Positions 19,416 to 30,112 of a stretch of DNA of 64,000 bases are shown here, piece after piece. Positions within the stretch are counted from its first letter, which is position 1. The number at the start of each line of letters is the position of its first letter. Under the pieces are notes generated by a model that saw nothing but the letters and a program-made list of their open reading frames with translations, searched no databases and was not told where the DNA came from. The DNA is from Cerrena zonata. Taxonomy: Eukaryota; Basidiomycota; Agaricomycetes; Polyporales; Cerrenaceae. The position numbers and the translations under genes were made by a program. The stretch covers positions 124,001 through 188,000 of the forward strand of contig JASBNA010000028.1 of NCBI GenBank assembly GCA_038087015.1, read 5' to 3'.

Positions 19416-21354
19416 TTAATTTTTAAGTAAATCATCGAAAGCGATTTCGTAAATCAAATTTGATTTGATAAAGTTGTTCAAACACCAACCACATAAGAAA
19501 TTATCTTGTAATTCTTGTAGAATCATGATAATATTTGATTTTATTTGATCATCACTATTAAACTAGGTTAAGTAACAATAATTCAATACCTTTATTTTTA
19601 TCAAAAATAGTTAAATTACCCCCGTGAATGGAAGAACTTTGTAAACTTGGTGAAGAATTTGGTGGGATAAGATAAGTTATTAATAAGAAAATTTCTAGAG
19701 ATTTACCACTAATTAAATATTTTAGAATGTTGAACCAAATTTCTCGTTCATCAATTTTAGTATTGACATTATTTAATTTTTGTAAATGATATTGTAAATC
19801 AATCATTAAGTTTAATTCATTTGATAAATTTGGTAATGATAAACTATAATTAAATTTACCATCGTATAATAAATCTTGAAACTTTTTTGATATTAATTGA
19901 TAGCATGATATTTCTAATAATTTATTGGTATCACTATTCCAATAATATCCAATTCCATCTAATAATAATTGTAATTGAGGTTGATCTTGTGTTAATGGAT
20001 TATTATTAAAATTTTTAGAACTGAGTAATATTCTAATGATTTCGTTAATATGTCTTCTAAAAATTAATTGTATAGTAGTTAAATCATCATTATAATTAAA
20101 TAATGATAATTGTAAATTTGATAAAAATTTTGCATCTTCTGAAATAATTGAATTTTTAAAAATCATATTTGAATTTACCTCATTAATTTGTGAACTAATG
20201 AAAAATTCATTTGAATCTAAATCATATAATAGATCCCATAATTTATCATTATTTTTGAAAAATGGATTAATAGTACCAGCAATAAATGAATCACATTTTT
20301 CTAATAAATCAATCTTCGAAACATCGATCATTGGAAACACATTATAATTTGTTAAAAGTCCACTTAATATCCCACCTCCACTTATAATTTTCAATGTTAA
20401 TAATAAATGATCAATAATTGTTCCACTACTACTTTCATAACTTAAAAAAATGATTTTTTTACCCGTTAATATAGCATTTATTAATATGATTATTGGTGGA
20501 GTTTGTAATCCATAAATAGTCAATTCATTATTAAAGATTTGTGAAGATAATTTTGCATTTAAAATATTGATTAAATTTGGTTTGAAATTCAAATCAGTTG
20601 GATTTAAATAATCTCCAATTGTATCTGGTAATATAATCATTGGAATCTTTATTGGTATATTCATATTATTGAATTGGATAATTGAATTGAAACTCAAATC
20701 TTTTCTGATAAATAAATCTTCATTACTAGTTTTAATTCCTAATAATTTGTTTCTAAAGTTTTCATCATAATAAATCTTATCATTTATCGGTAAATCTAAT
20801 ATTGATGTAATCAATAACTTCTTAATAATAGATGCTTGACTGGTTATTGAATTAACATCGAAATTTTTAGTATTAATCGATTCAAATAACTCTGCTAAGA
20901 TTTCAATCTTATTATTATTGAAATACTTATCTAAGCAGATCAATAATAACGGTTTGAAGTTCTTGAAAAATGATAATTTGGTTATTATACTCAATGATTT
21001 AATAATTGACCCTCTTTTAAAATTATTATCTTTCAAATTATTAACAATTGTATACAAATAATATGGTTCCTTTTCACAAGTTTTATCATATAAATACTGG
21101 AATTCTCCTGTGGTTTGGTTTCTATAAAGTAAAAATAACGTATAATCTTCTTCTCTCTTATGTATCTGATCTGGAATCATCAACTCTGGTAAAAATGCCA
21201 ATTCTGATATCCCACTAATCTCTTTGGGGTATTGGTGAATTAAAGATGGTCCTTTATCAATATGAAACTCAGCAGTTATTATGTATTCAATATTGGCATA
21301 CCTGCTTTTGCCATTTACTAGCCCGTTGCCTCCAGCATGATACTCTGAACTCAT
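19416..21354 (-). CDS. AFI1: Afi1-type DENN-like Arf3-interacting protein, with an apparent +1 frameshift at its stop
   Basis: The zero frame gives 598 residues. The N-terminal Afi1 docking domain starts near residue 20 (YIITAEFHIDKGPSLIHQYP) and continues with ELMIPDQIHKREEDYTLFLLYR, followed by a DENN-like helical body. In yeast Afi1 binds the GTPase Arf3 and helps polarise it. The zero frame stops at TAA (19560-19558). Directly at that point the +1 frame opens and runs 45 further codons to TAA at 19418-19416 with convincing protein-like sequence (DNFLCGWCLNNFIKSNLIYE, then IAFDDLL). The +1 frame has a TAG two codons upstream, so the change must fall at GTT-TAA itself. ADE2 and ORT1, its S. 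cerevisiae neighbours, are in this window. Confidence 0.8.
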
Positions 21355-21433
21355 CTTGCCGAATGTTTAAACTGAAAAAACTCTTATAATTGAAAAAAAA
21401 CGCTAATTAACTAAAGCTTTATTTATCTTTTGA

Positions 21434-21730
21434 AGAAAAAACCGTACCTGGTTTTGCTCGCAGGCCGTCAAAATATTTTTTTTTATTCAAATTTTTTTTT
21501 TTCGTTTTTTCAAATTGAAAAATTCGAGATTTAACTCAAAAGAACAGCTTCAGTTGGAAGTTCAAAAGACGTGGAAAAGCCCTTGGGAACTGGAGAGGAC
21601 GCTGTTTCAGGACAAGCGTGGGCACATTCAGGTTCTTAACAAACTCGTAGTTTGGGAACGGCTGATGATTGAGAAATTAAACGAGTTTTTGAACAATAAA
21701 TCGCGTAATCGTCACTCAGATTATATGTAG
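21434..21730 (+). CDS. open frame without ATG, possible second exon of an unidentified gene
   Basis: A frame open from 21434 to TAG at 21728-21730. From about 21530 it reads like real protein (QKTWKSPWELERTLF, LNKLVVWERLMIEKLNEFL) but contains no ATG until its penultimate codons. A short first exon upstream would be needed; TTAACTAAAG near 21408 is only a weak branch-point match and I find no good GTATGT donor. It may be a second exon, the remnant of a gene, or chance. No family recognised. Confidence 0.25.
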   Translation, partial: RKNRTWFCSQAVKIFFFIQIFFFRFFKLKNSRFNSKEQLQLEVQKTWKSPWELERTLFQDKRGHIQVLNKLVVWERLMIEKLNEFLNNKSRNRHSDYM

Positions 21731-21827
21731 AGGTATATCAAAGGGTGATACAAGATTCAATAAACAAAGTTTATATTGATAACAAAATACACAAATGAAG
21801 ATAAAAATACATTAATTGGGAAGAAAT

Positions 21828-23457
21828 TTAATTATCAAAGTAGTCAGCCATTTCTTGATCTAATTCTTCGATGGATTTTTTAGATCTTTTAACTGGTTTC
21901 TTTTTATTGGCCTTTGGTTTGACTTGTTGTTGTAATTTTTTCTTTTGTTGTAATTTCTGCTTCAACTTTAAGCCTTTAGCTAATTCATTTTTAGCAACTT
22001 GAGGTTGAGGGTTGTTAGCAGTAATTCTGGAAGCCAAAGGTTTTTTAGAAGGATCAATGATTAATTCTAATTTTAATTTACTTGAACCACCATCGATTGG
22101 AGCGTTGTTATATTTTTCAACAGCCAAAGCTGCGGATTTATGGTTTTTAAAGATGATGGTGGCAATACCTTTGAATTGACCCTTTTCATTATAGCTTAAT
22201 GAAATGGTTTGAACTGGACCAACTTGTGATTGGAAAAAATCCTATATGAATTGTTAGTTATTTGATCAACAAATGTAAAACTTGTTTAGTTGACATGTGA
22301 CTCGCATTCTTACTATACCGTCTGATGGGACATTACTATACGGTCTGATGGGACATTACTATATGGATCTGGTTGTTCTACTGGTTTCGATTTTGATCTG
22401 ACTGTTCCCCCCGTGCAATCATTGGTATACCTCATTGACATTGACTCCATATTGACTTGAAGTACATTGACTTCATTGACTTCCCATTCGTTGACCTCAC
22501 ATTGATTATCATATTAACTTGGCGCATCGCATGACTTTGATTATATTGACAATGACATGACATGACTCACTAGGACCAGCCTAGTGCTTTACTCAATTTG
22601 GAGTAGCATAACTTAATAGCTCCCCGGCTTCATTAGATACTGTGTCAGAACACCATGACATCAGTTGAGTCAGTCAATACGGAGTCAAAGTCGAAGTGAA
22701 TCACGACAAAGTCTAATCTCCAGACGGAGTACGAGTCGGATCCAGACGGAGTGGTCAGACCAGCAAAAAACGCCAGTCTTAACATCACGATTAATCCGTG
22801 AGTCGTTCGCCAAAGCGAGTTACATTCCAGATAATCCAGTCTAGTGAACGATAATCAGTGTCAATCGCCAAAGCGAGTCACATTCCAGTTCCAGAGGGGT
22901 CTCTCAGCCCTAAGACAGGTGCTTAACCGACGTCGGATCGTGCAAAACAGACGTAGCAGACATAGCACATATAGTAGCCATAAAAGCAACAGACATAGCA
23001 CATATAGTAGCCATAAAGCAACAGACATAGCACATATAGTAGCCATAAAGCAACAGACATCACACGTATAGTAGCCATAAAACAACAGACATAGCAGACA
23101 TAGCAAAGCCATCCATGGATAGCACGCGTACAAGCTATAGCACGCGTACAAGCTATAGCATAGACACTAAAGCAATAAATAAAAACATACCCTAATACCA
23201 TCTTGTTTGATATCTCTTGGTAAACCTTGAGCAACAACTTTAGTAGCATAACTTAAGTCAACCGCAGGTTGACTGACTTTTGGTTTAGCAGCAACAACCG
23301 GTTTTTTGAAAACAATTGGTTTTTTATTGGAAGAACCAACTTTTTTACCAACTTTAGTAGCACCACCCTTTTTAACAAAAGGTTTTTTGGCAAACTTTTT
23401 TGGTGTTCTGTTGGATGAAATGATATCATCCAATGATTTATCTAATGAAGCAGACAT
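21828..23457 (-). CDS. YRA1: Yra1, TREX mRNA export adaptor (Aly/REF), one long intron
   Basis: Exons 23457-23191 and 22241-21828 join in phase to 226 residues, the same length as S. cerevisiae Yra1. Exon 1 has the N-terminal UAP56/Sub2-binding motif (LDKSLDDIISSNR) and a Lys-rich linker, then the start of the RRM (AQGLPRDIKQDGIR). Exon 2 continues the RRM (DFFQSQVG, LSYNEKGQFKGIA, NNAPIDGGSSKL) and ends with the C-terminal box SIEELDQEMADYF. It works as an export adaptor loading Mex67-Mtr2 onto mRNA. As in S. cerevisiae, the gene has an unusually long intron, there used for autoregulation. RPP2B and NKP1, its S. cerevisiae neighbours, lie about 12 kb away. Confidence 0.95.
22242..23190 (-). 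other. YRA1 intron, 949 bases, with internal tandem repeats
   Basis: On the minus strand the donor GTATGT starts at 23190 and the acceptor TATAG ends at 22242, with a TAACTAAC branch-like sequence about 15 bases before it. The intron holds four copies of a roughly 32-base repeat (22959-23090) and two shorter duplications. A 949-base intron is long for yeast but matches the known long YRA1 intron, where poor splicing lowers Yra1 when the protein is abundant. Confidence 0.88.
22959..23090. repeat. ~32-bp tandem repeat inside the YRA1 intron
   Basis: Four copies, each beginning AGACATAGCACATATAGTAG (one with CACACGT in place of the central part) and followed by CCATAAAGCAAC. A smaller duplication with TAGCACGCGTACAAGC lies at about 23126-23157, and another with GTCTGATGGGACATTACTAT at about 22320-22365. 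Confidence 0.85.
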
Positions 23458-25367
23458 GATTATTGAGTATTCCTTGATAAGTAGATAAGTAGATTACTTG
23501 ATAAGTAGATTAGTAGATTGTAAAATTAGACGCTGAAAATTTGTTCACTTTCAAGGGCGTGGCGTTGGGTTGGGTTTGCTGGTTGTGTATTTGCTGGTTA
23601 GGGTGTTGCAGGTTGCGTTCCGTGTTTTGCTGGTTGGGCCAGTCGCTGGGGGGATCGGGTCTTTTGCTAATTCTTTATCTTAGTATTTATGCTGTTTCAT
23701 TATTCACTGGTATTGGCCTTGTGAATTGGAATACCTGGTGGAATACCTGGTGGAATACCTGGTGGAATACGGAATTGGAATAGGAATTGGAATATGGAAT
23801 TTGAATAATTGTGCCTATGAAAAAGGGCATTCTAGGCTAGATGCAAATTTTTGTAGCTGTCAATGCTGCCTGTTGTATCAGATAGGAAGGAATTATTTGT
23901 GAAACTGAAAGGGCACTGGAGGTGTGAAGCTGGAATTGTAGAATTGATGATTAGGTATTTGATATTTGATATTTGATATTTGATATTTGATATTTGATAT
24001 TTGATATTTGATATTTGATATTTGATATTTAGATACTAATTGATGTTTGATATTTAGATACCAATTGATATTTGGATACTAATTGATTAGATGATAAATT
24101 GTATGGATCAACCAGCCGGACTTGTAGATTCTGATTGATACTTAGATGCTGATCGATGTTTCAGCTGTGGATGCAACTGGACTTGTGAATTCTAGTTGCT
24201 GATTGATATTAAGATGCTAATTGATGATTAGATAATTAATTGTTATGTATGTAACACTGGACTTGTGAATTGTAGTTACTGATTGATATTTAGATATAAA
24301 TTCATATTTCAGCTGTGGATGCAACTATTCAGATACTAAATGATAAACTGAACTTTAGAAACTAGTTGATAAATTCATATTTAGATACTAGTTGATAATT
24401 TAATGTAGATACTAGTTGATAATTTCATTTAGATACTAGTTGATAATTTCACTTAGATACTGATTGATATTTATATTTCAGCTATGGATGCAACAACGGG
24501 CTTGTCAATTGATTGGTATTTAGGTACTAATCGATAAAAAAAAAGCTATGGATGCAACATCTGGACTTGTAGATGCTGTGAAATTGATATTTAGATATGA
24601 CAAGTTGAGATTAATTGATATTTAAATACTAAATTAGTAGATAGCTATGGATCAGCCAACGACTTTAGATGCTGTGAGATATTTAGCTATAAATTGATAT
24701 TATGGATGCAACTGGACTTGTGAATTGTAGTTACTGATTGATACTTAGATGCTAATTGAAATTTTAGATATGGATGTAACCAATTGAACTTGTATATGCT
24801 GTGAAAGTGATATTTAGATATTAGTTGATAAATTCATATTTACATACTGATTGATACTTGGATGCTAATTGATATTTAAATACTAAATTGGTAAGTGAAT
24901 AGCTATGGATCAGCCAACGACTTGAGATGCTGTGAGATATTTAGATAAATTGATATTTCAGCTGTGGATGCAATTAAACTTGTGAATTGTAGTTACTGAT
25001 AAGTATTTAGATATGAATTCATATTTCAGCTATGGAGGCAACTGGACTTGTGAATTGTAGTTACTGATTGATACTTAGATGCTAATTGATATTTCAGCTG
25101 TGGATGCAATTAAACTTGTGAATTGTAGTTACTGATTGAAATTAAGAAGCCAATTGATGATTAGATAAGTAATTGTTATGGATGCAACTGGACAAGTATT
25201 CTAGAAGCGATATTGATATTCGCTGAAGGGATTAGGATTAAAGTAGATATTTGAGAACTGAATGATAAGAATGTAGATCAAGATTGCAATCTACTCTACA
25301 AAGAACTACAACAAGCCAATAAACATTAATATTACAATATATCACAAGTACGTACCCGCCGTACCAA
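23458..25367. repeat. 1.9-kb repeat field between YRA1 and the STP-type gene
   Basis: No gene seen. The region contains a 13-base repeat (GGAATACCTGGTG, about 23727-23773), a heptanucleotide array (TTTGATA, about eleven copies, 23957-24030), and from 24031 to about 25240 a degenerate satellite. The satellite's recurring blocks are TGATATTTAGATACT, TTTCAGCTGTGGATGCAAC and CTGGACTTGTGAATTGTAG. The blocks recur in shuffled order and with drift, so it is an old, scrambled array. Confidence 0.8.
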
Positions 25368-26348
25368 TTAATTAATAGCACCATTACAAACCCCTGGTTC
25401 GATATGATCTTCTAACCATTTTGCATTTGATTCAAAGTATTTAAAGCAACCAGCACATCTTCCTCCGATCAAATGGCGTTTATTACTTTTAGTGCCTGGA
25501 GGATAAATGAAATGAAGGGCTTTTAAATGAGTTTTGAACGTATCTCTTCTTGAAAACCCTCCGGTGGGATGACATTTAGTCCCCGGGTTCACCAATTTTT
25601 TAGTAGAATCATCGACTATGGGGTCTTTATAAAAGGGGCATTTAAAAGCTTTGAAAGTATTATGTTTTTTCAAATGACGAGTTAAGTAAGATTTCACTTT
25701 GAAATTAGCATGACAATGATGGCATTCAAATTTAGTTTCCGAATTGGATTTTTTACGTTTCTTGGGACTCTCTTCTTCTTCAAAAGGACGTTTTTGCGAT
25801 TCCAAGTAAAAACCCTGTTTTAAAAACTCCTCGTCCAAGGGACTCAAGTCCGACGACTTGGACGATTGCGGCGATTGGTTCATGGGTTGGTTAAAGTCTT
25901 TAAAGTAGTTGTTTTCAAGTCCAATCATATTAAGCGTAAAGTGCGATGCTGGCACCGGCACCAGGGCTGGCGGCATGGCGGGCACCACCACCGGTGGGGC
26001 CACCGGTGGTCCTGGAGGTGGTAAATACATTGGGCCCTCTTGTTTAAAAGAATAATCATACAACTGATCAAACGTCACTTCATAATCGTTTAAATCATTT
26101 TCTAAACTAAACGGTAAATAAGAATTTAAAAACTCTTCATTATTAAATTGTAGTTCTAAATCATCAGCAGCACAATTAATGGGTCCCTTCCTCTTATTAA
26201 TAATTTCTTCATTCTTGATGTTTTTAGGAAATAATTCAAATGGCTTCAATAGTAAATACTGTACTAGTTGATATACATTCACTTTAACCGATAATAAATG
26301 TTTATTTATTATCAAGTTAAATCTAATATCATTCTTCAATCCTAACAT
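25368..26348 (-). CDS. STP-family C2H2 transcription factor (Stp1/Stp2-like)
   Basis: 326 residues. The C-terminal half has the STP-type zinc-finger block: FECHHCHANFKVKSYLTRH, then KAFKCPF, the family signature CHPTGGFSRRDTFKTHLKALH, and a last CAGCFKYF finger with EDHIEPGVC. In yeast Stp1 and Stp2 are latent cytoplasmic factors released by the SPS amino-acid sensor through cleavage of an N-terminal anchor. Here the N-terminus (KVNVYQLVQYLLLKPFELF) and an acidic segment about 75-105 could play that role, but this is inferred. Which of the STP1-STP4 paralogues it is cannot be decided. It is flanked on both sides by long repeat fields. Confidence 0.82.
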   Translation of the reverse strand: MLGLKNDIRFNLIINKHLLSVKVNVYQLVQYLLLKPFELFPKNIKNEEIINKRKGPINCAADDLELQFNNEEFLNSYLPFSLENDLNDYEVTFDQLYDYSFKQEGPMYLPPPGPPVAPPVVVPAMPPALVPVPASHFTLNMIGLENNYFKDFNQPMNQSPQSSKSSDLSPLDEEFLKQGFYLESQKRPFEEEESPKKRKKSNSETKFECHHCHANFKVKSYLTRHLKKHNTFKAFKCPFYKDPIVDDSTKKLVNPGTKCHPTGGFSRRDTFKTHLKALHFIYPPGTKSNKRHLIGGRCAGCFKYFESNAKWLEDHIEPGVCNGAIN

Positions 26349-26539
26349 ATTTCCATACCGTTGATCGCTACTATCCTTCTTTCATTTCCTTTCAACTACT
26401 TATATACTTAATTCCACAGTTTATACTCTAATTGTTAAACTGATAATGATTGGGCGGAACACGCTCCTGCTCTCAGTGCCGTACGAGATAACACCCGGCT
26501 CCACTGTTTATCTCCTACACCCATACCTTCTCTACTCTG

Positions 26540-26630
26540 CCCTACCCTCCCTATTCTTCCCTACCCTACCTACCCTACCCTACCTATCCTACCCTACCCT
26601 ACCCTACTCTACTCACCCTACTCAACCCCT
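26540..26630. repeat. degenerate (CTACC)n pyrimidine-strand microsatellite
   Basis: A run of CTACC/CCTAC pentamers with interruptions, about 190 bases upstream of the STP-type gene start. It is not a telomere array: the unit varies and the flanks are ordinary intergenic DNA. Confidence 0.8.
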
Positions 26631-26863
26631 TCATTAACCCAACTCTCCCTCTGGTCAAATTGCAACCCAATTGCAATCGCAGAGGGGATTCGGCAATTAA
26701 CGCCATTTCCGCGGTCCCAGAAATAAACCTCCGTACATGTTGTGCCCCTTGCACGACCACCGCGGGAGGGGAGGTAAAGAACGAGAAAAGTGCGCGAGAA
26801 AACCCGTACCTTTTTTTGTCGCGTGGAATTACGGGATTTGTGCACTTCGCTTACCGATTTAAT

Positions 26864-27690
26864 TGTATTGTACTTTAAGTATTGTACTTTAAGTATTGTA
26901 CTAATACTTAAGTATTGTATTGTACTTTAAGTATTGTCTAAGTGTATTAATACTTTAACTGATTAATACTTTAAGTAAGTGTGTTAATACTTTAAGTATG
27001 TATTAATACTTAAGTATGTGTGTTAATACTTTGTTAAGTACTTGTATTATTACTTTGTTAAGTATGTGTATTAATACTGTTAACTGATTAATACTTTAAG
27101 TATGTGTTAATACTGTTAACTGGTGTATTAATCCTTTGTTAAGTATTTATACTGTTAACTGGTGTATTAATACTTGTTAAGTATTTGTATTAATATTTTA
27201 AGTAAGCGTATTAATGCTTTGTTAACTGATGTATTAATACTGTTAACTAGTGTTTTGTACTTTGTTAGCTGGTGGACTAATACTTTGTATCAATACTGTT
27301 AACTGGTGTATCAATTCTGTTAACGGTGTATTTATACTATTGACTGATGGACTAATGCTTTAAGTATGTGTATTAATTTCTAACTTTCAGAAGTAAATGA
27401 TGATAATTCCTTACTTATAGGAGTAAATGATGATAACCTCCTACTTTTAGAAGCAAATGATAATTCCTTACTTTTAGAAGTAAGTGATGTATTAAGTTTT
27501 TACTTTTGGAAGTAAATGATGTTAATTTCCTACTTATACAAGTAAATGATGTTAATTCCCTACTTTTAGAAGTAAATGATGTTAATTTCTTACTTTTAAA
27601 AGTAAGTATTAACTTCCTGCTTATAGAAGTAAGTGTTAATTTCCCCCTTTTCGAAGTAAGTTTCCTACTTTTAAGTAAGTGATGTGATGT
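26864..27690. repeat. two adjacent degenerate tandem arrays
   Basis: From 26864 to about 27375 the sequence is a scrambled array of ACTTTAAGTATTGTA, GTATTAATACTTT and TGTTAACTGGTGTATTAATA blocks. From about 27390 to 27690 it changes abruptly to roughly ten copies of an about 30-base unit built on CTACTTTTAGAAGTAAATGA, with internal dyad symmetry (TACTTTTAGAAGTA). No gene is seen between the STP-type gene and RAX1; the remaining stretch to 28522 shows nothing convincing. Confidence 0.8.
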
Positions 27691-28522
27691 GTGATCTATA
27701 ACTAACTTGTTTGAGTTGAAATTGGCTTATACGATCTCTTATCAAGTATGGAGATTTAATAAAGTAAATAGACAGTAGGGATTACAGTAGAAGGCATATG
27801 TTATCGTTCGTACCCACTCATGAACGCTCATAATACATCCCCAATAGTTAGTTCTTTTCAGCACAATAGTAAATGTAACAGTATTCTATATTTCTAACGC
27901 TACATTAACTGGCTAAAATGATTTGCAATATAGCCATACCTGTTCTACCAGCATATATCCTGATAGTATCGCATCCAATATAGAAACTATTCATATAACT
28001 AGCTATTTTTTTCAATTTCCACCAAAACTTTGCAAAACGGCTTCAGTGGCTAAAAAGAACAAAAGGACAAGAGCAGACGACAAGACGACAAGACGACAAG
28101 GTCACCAAGGGAACAAGATCACTAAGAACAAGACCATTAAGAACAGAGAACAGTATTTTGCAGCAAAATCGGCATGCTCCCGGAATACACCCATACACCA
28201 CAACGTCTCCGCTGACATAAGCCGCTTACCTAATTCCTTACCTAATCAAAAAGGGAAAAAACTTCGTCTAATTCAAAACATCGCTCGTGTCGTGAATACC
28301 TTTGTAACAAGCATCAATGTTGACGGGTGATAATCGAATAATTAACATCTTTTAACAAGTTCAGCTGGTATAATATCAATAGTGTTCTACTTACTTTTCA
28401 TCCAAGACCCATCTATACTGTATCTGTTTGCTTCGACCTCCTTTAGTTAAATAAAAGGAACAACTTCTTACCCTTGTCATTCGTTTAAAAATCAAGTTGT
28501 CCTAAAGATAAGTGAGGTGAAG

Positions 28523-30031
28523 ATGACTGAAAAGTATCAAAGTGATTATCCCAATTCACATTATCTTGCTAACTTGAATAGCTTGAATAAGCCCAATCAG
28601 CTGGTTAATTTGAACCGGTTACCAACCTTGGGAGAAATTCTATCAAATAAAACAAAATCACCGGTTGATTTATATACTTTTTACCTTTTCATGAAAGAAA
28701 TCGAGAATAAAGTGGATTATCTTGATTTCTGGTTTGACTTAATTAATCATTTGAACTTGTGTAAATTTTACGTTAAAGGATTAAGAGATAGTATATTAAG
28801 ACAATCGACTCAATCAAATGAAAAGAGAAATTCGGATACCAATCAACAACCGTTATTTAGTCATAATACAACTAATCTGGAGTCAAATTTGAGAAATTCA
28901 GTACCATTACTGGAAAAATCAAAACATAAATCTTTAAGTTCATCAATCTTATTAGATTTAATCATCAATGATCATGTGTTAGAAGATAATGATTCAAATA
29001 GATTATCTCAGTTTTTAAGAGGTGATATCAATATTAATAACTTAGATCCAAAATTAAAATCAATCTTGGATCAGTATCAAGATACCTCAAATCATTCAAC
29101 TCCAATTTCAAATACTTATAAATTTGATGAACCAAGTCAACCCTATAATCAGCCAAAGAGAATCAGTTCCAATTCAAAATTATTAGACGATGAAGCCAAT
29201 TCATCGCAATCTTCTTTACTTGATAACCAATTAGACGTTGGTGAAGCAAATAAAGCCAGTTTTATCTCAAGTCCAAAATATGTTTCATTAAATTCCCCAA
29301 ATCTTTCAAATGATGAACCTTTAGAACCACCCAAGAAAGTGGGTCAACAACAACAACAACAACGTAATTCAATTAATCCTTCTTTATTAGAAAAATTAAT
29401 TAAAGAAAATACAACTACATCATCAGAAAATCACTCATTCATTACTCGTAATAACTTGAAAGAAAGCTCTCATAATTTACTTTTAAAATACTTTGTTGAA
29501 GATTCTGAAAAAAATTTAAATTTACCCCAAAATTTAAATGATTTTATAATCAAATCAATTGAAGTTGACGGTAGAGATGATCCCGATATCTTTAACCAAG
29601 TTAAGTCATTTGTTTTCAATAAAATTGAAAATGATCATTTACCAAAATTTTTAAATTTTATGGCAATTCGTAATATCAATAAATCAATCAATATTAGAAT
29701 AATATTAGGTTTTATTTCATTATTTATTGGTTTTTGGATTGCTTATTCTTTAATTTTTTTAAATTATTATAAAGGTTATCGTGCAGTTATTGTTATTCCA
29801 TTTTTAATTTCATTTTATTGTTTAATATCATCAATTTATTTAATTGATCCAATTTTATGTTGGTTTAAATTAAGTGAAAGCTTTGTCTACAATAATCTGT
29901 TTATTAAAATACGAGAACCCTTTATTTATAAATTATTATTAAAAAGAAGTTGCTGGGTTTTATTTTTAATTCTTTTATTAACTTTAGCTTTCACTCTTAT
30001 CTTTTCTTTAGTTCCTGGTCATCGTTTATGA
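28523..30031 (+). CDS. RAX1: Rax1, bipolar bud-site/landmark membrane protein with RGS domain
   Basis: 502 residues from the first ATG (28523). The N-terminal part holds an RGS-like domain (PTLGEILSNKTKSPVDLYTF, then the motif YLDFWFDLINHL). A long Ser/Asn-rich insert with poly-Gln follows, then the second half of the RGS fold (SHNLLLKYF, ...DPDIFNQVKSFVFNKIE), and finally three or four membrane spans after residue 395. This order matches S. cerevisiae Rax1, which with Rax2 marks division sites for bipolar budding. The protein is longer than the S. cerevisiae one because of the insert. Confidence 0.87.
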   Translation: MTEKYQSDYPNSHYLANLNSLNKPNQLVNLNRLPTLGEILSNKTKSPVDLYTFYLFMKEIENKVDYLDFWFDLINHLNLCKFYVKGLRDSILRQSTQSNEKRNSDTNQQPLFSHNTTNLESNLRNSVPLLEKSKHKSLSSSILLDLIINDHVLEDNDSNRLSQFLRGDININNLDPKLKSILDQYQDTSNHSTPISNTYKFDEPSQPYNQPKRISSNSKLLDDEANSSQSSLLDNQLDVGEANKASFISSPKYVSLNSPNLSNDEPLEPPKKVGQQQQQQRNSINPSLLEKLIKENTTTSSENHSFITRNNLKESSHNLLLKYFVEDSEKNLNLPQNLNDFIIKSIEVDGRDDPDIFNQVKSFVFNKIENDHLPKFLNFMAIRNINKSINIRIILGFISLFIGFWIAYSLIFLNYYKGYRAVIVIPFLISFYCLISSIYLIDPILCWFKLSESFVYNNLFIKIREPFIYKLLLKRSCWVLFLILLLTLAFTLIFSLVPGHRL

Positions 30032-30112
30032 CTATAGCATATTAAATATACATATTTGTTTTTTTTATACAGAAGAAAATTTATATTATTATTTTATATA
30101 AAGTAATTACAA

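Noticed and set aside
26540..26630. Telomere-like CTACC repeats
   Set aside because: Unit is irregular and the array is flanked by single-copy genes; not a chromosome end.
27923..28330. 135-codon plus-strand frame upstream of RAX1
   Set aside because: No ATG at its start, low-complexity Lys/Thr/Arg composition, no family resemblance.
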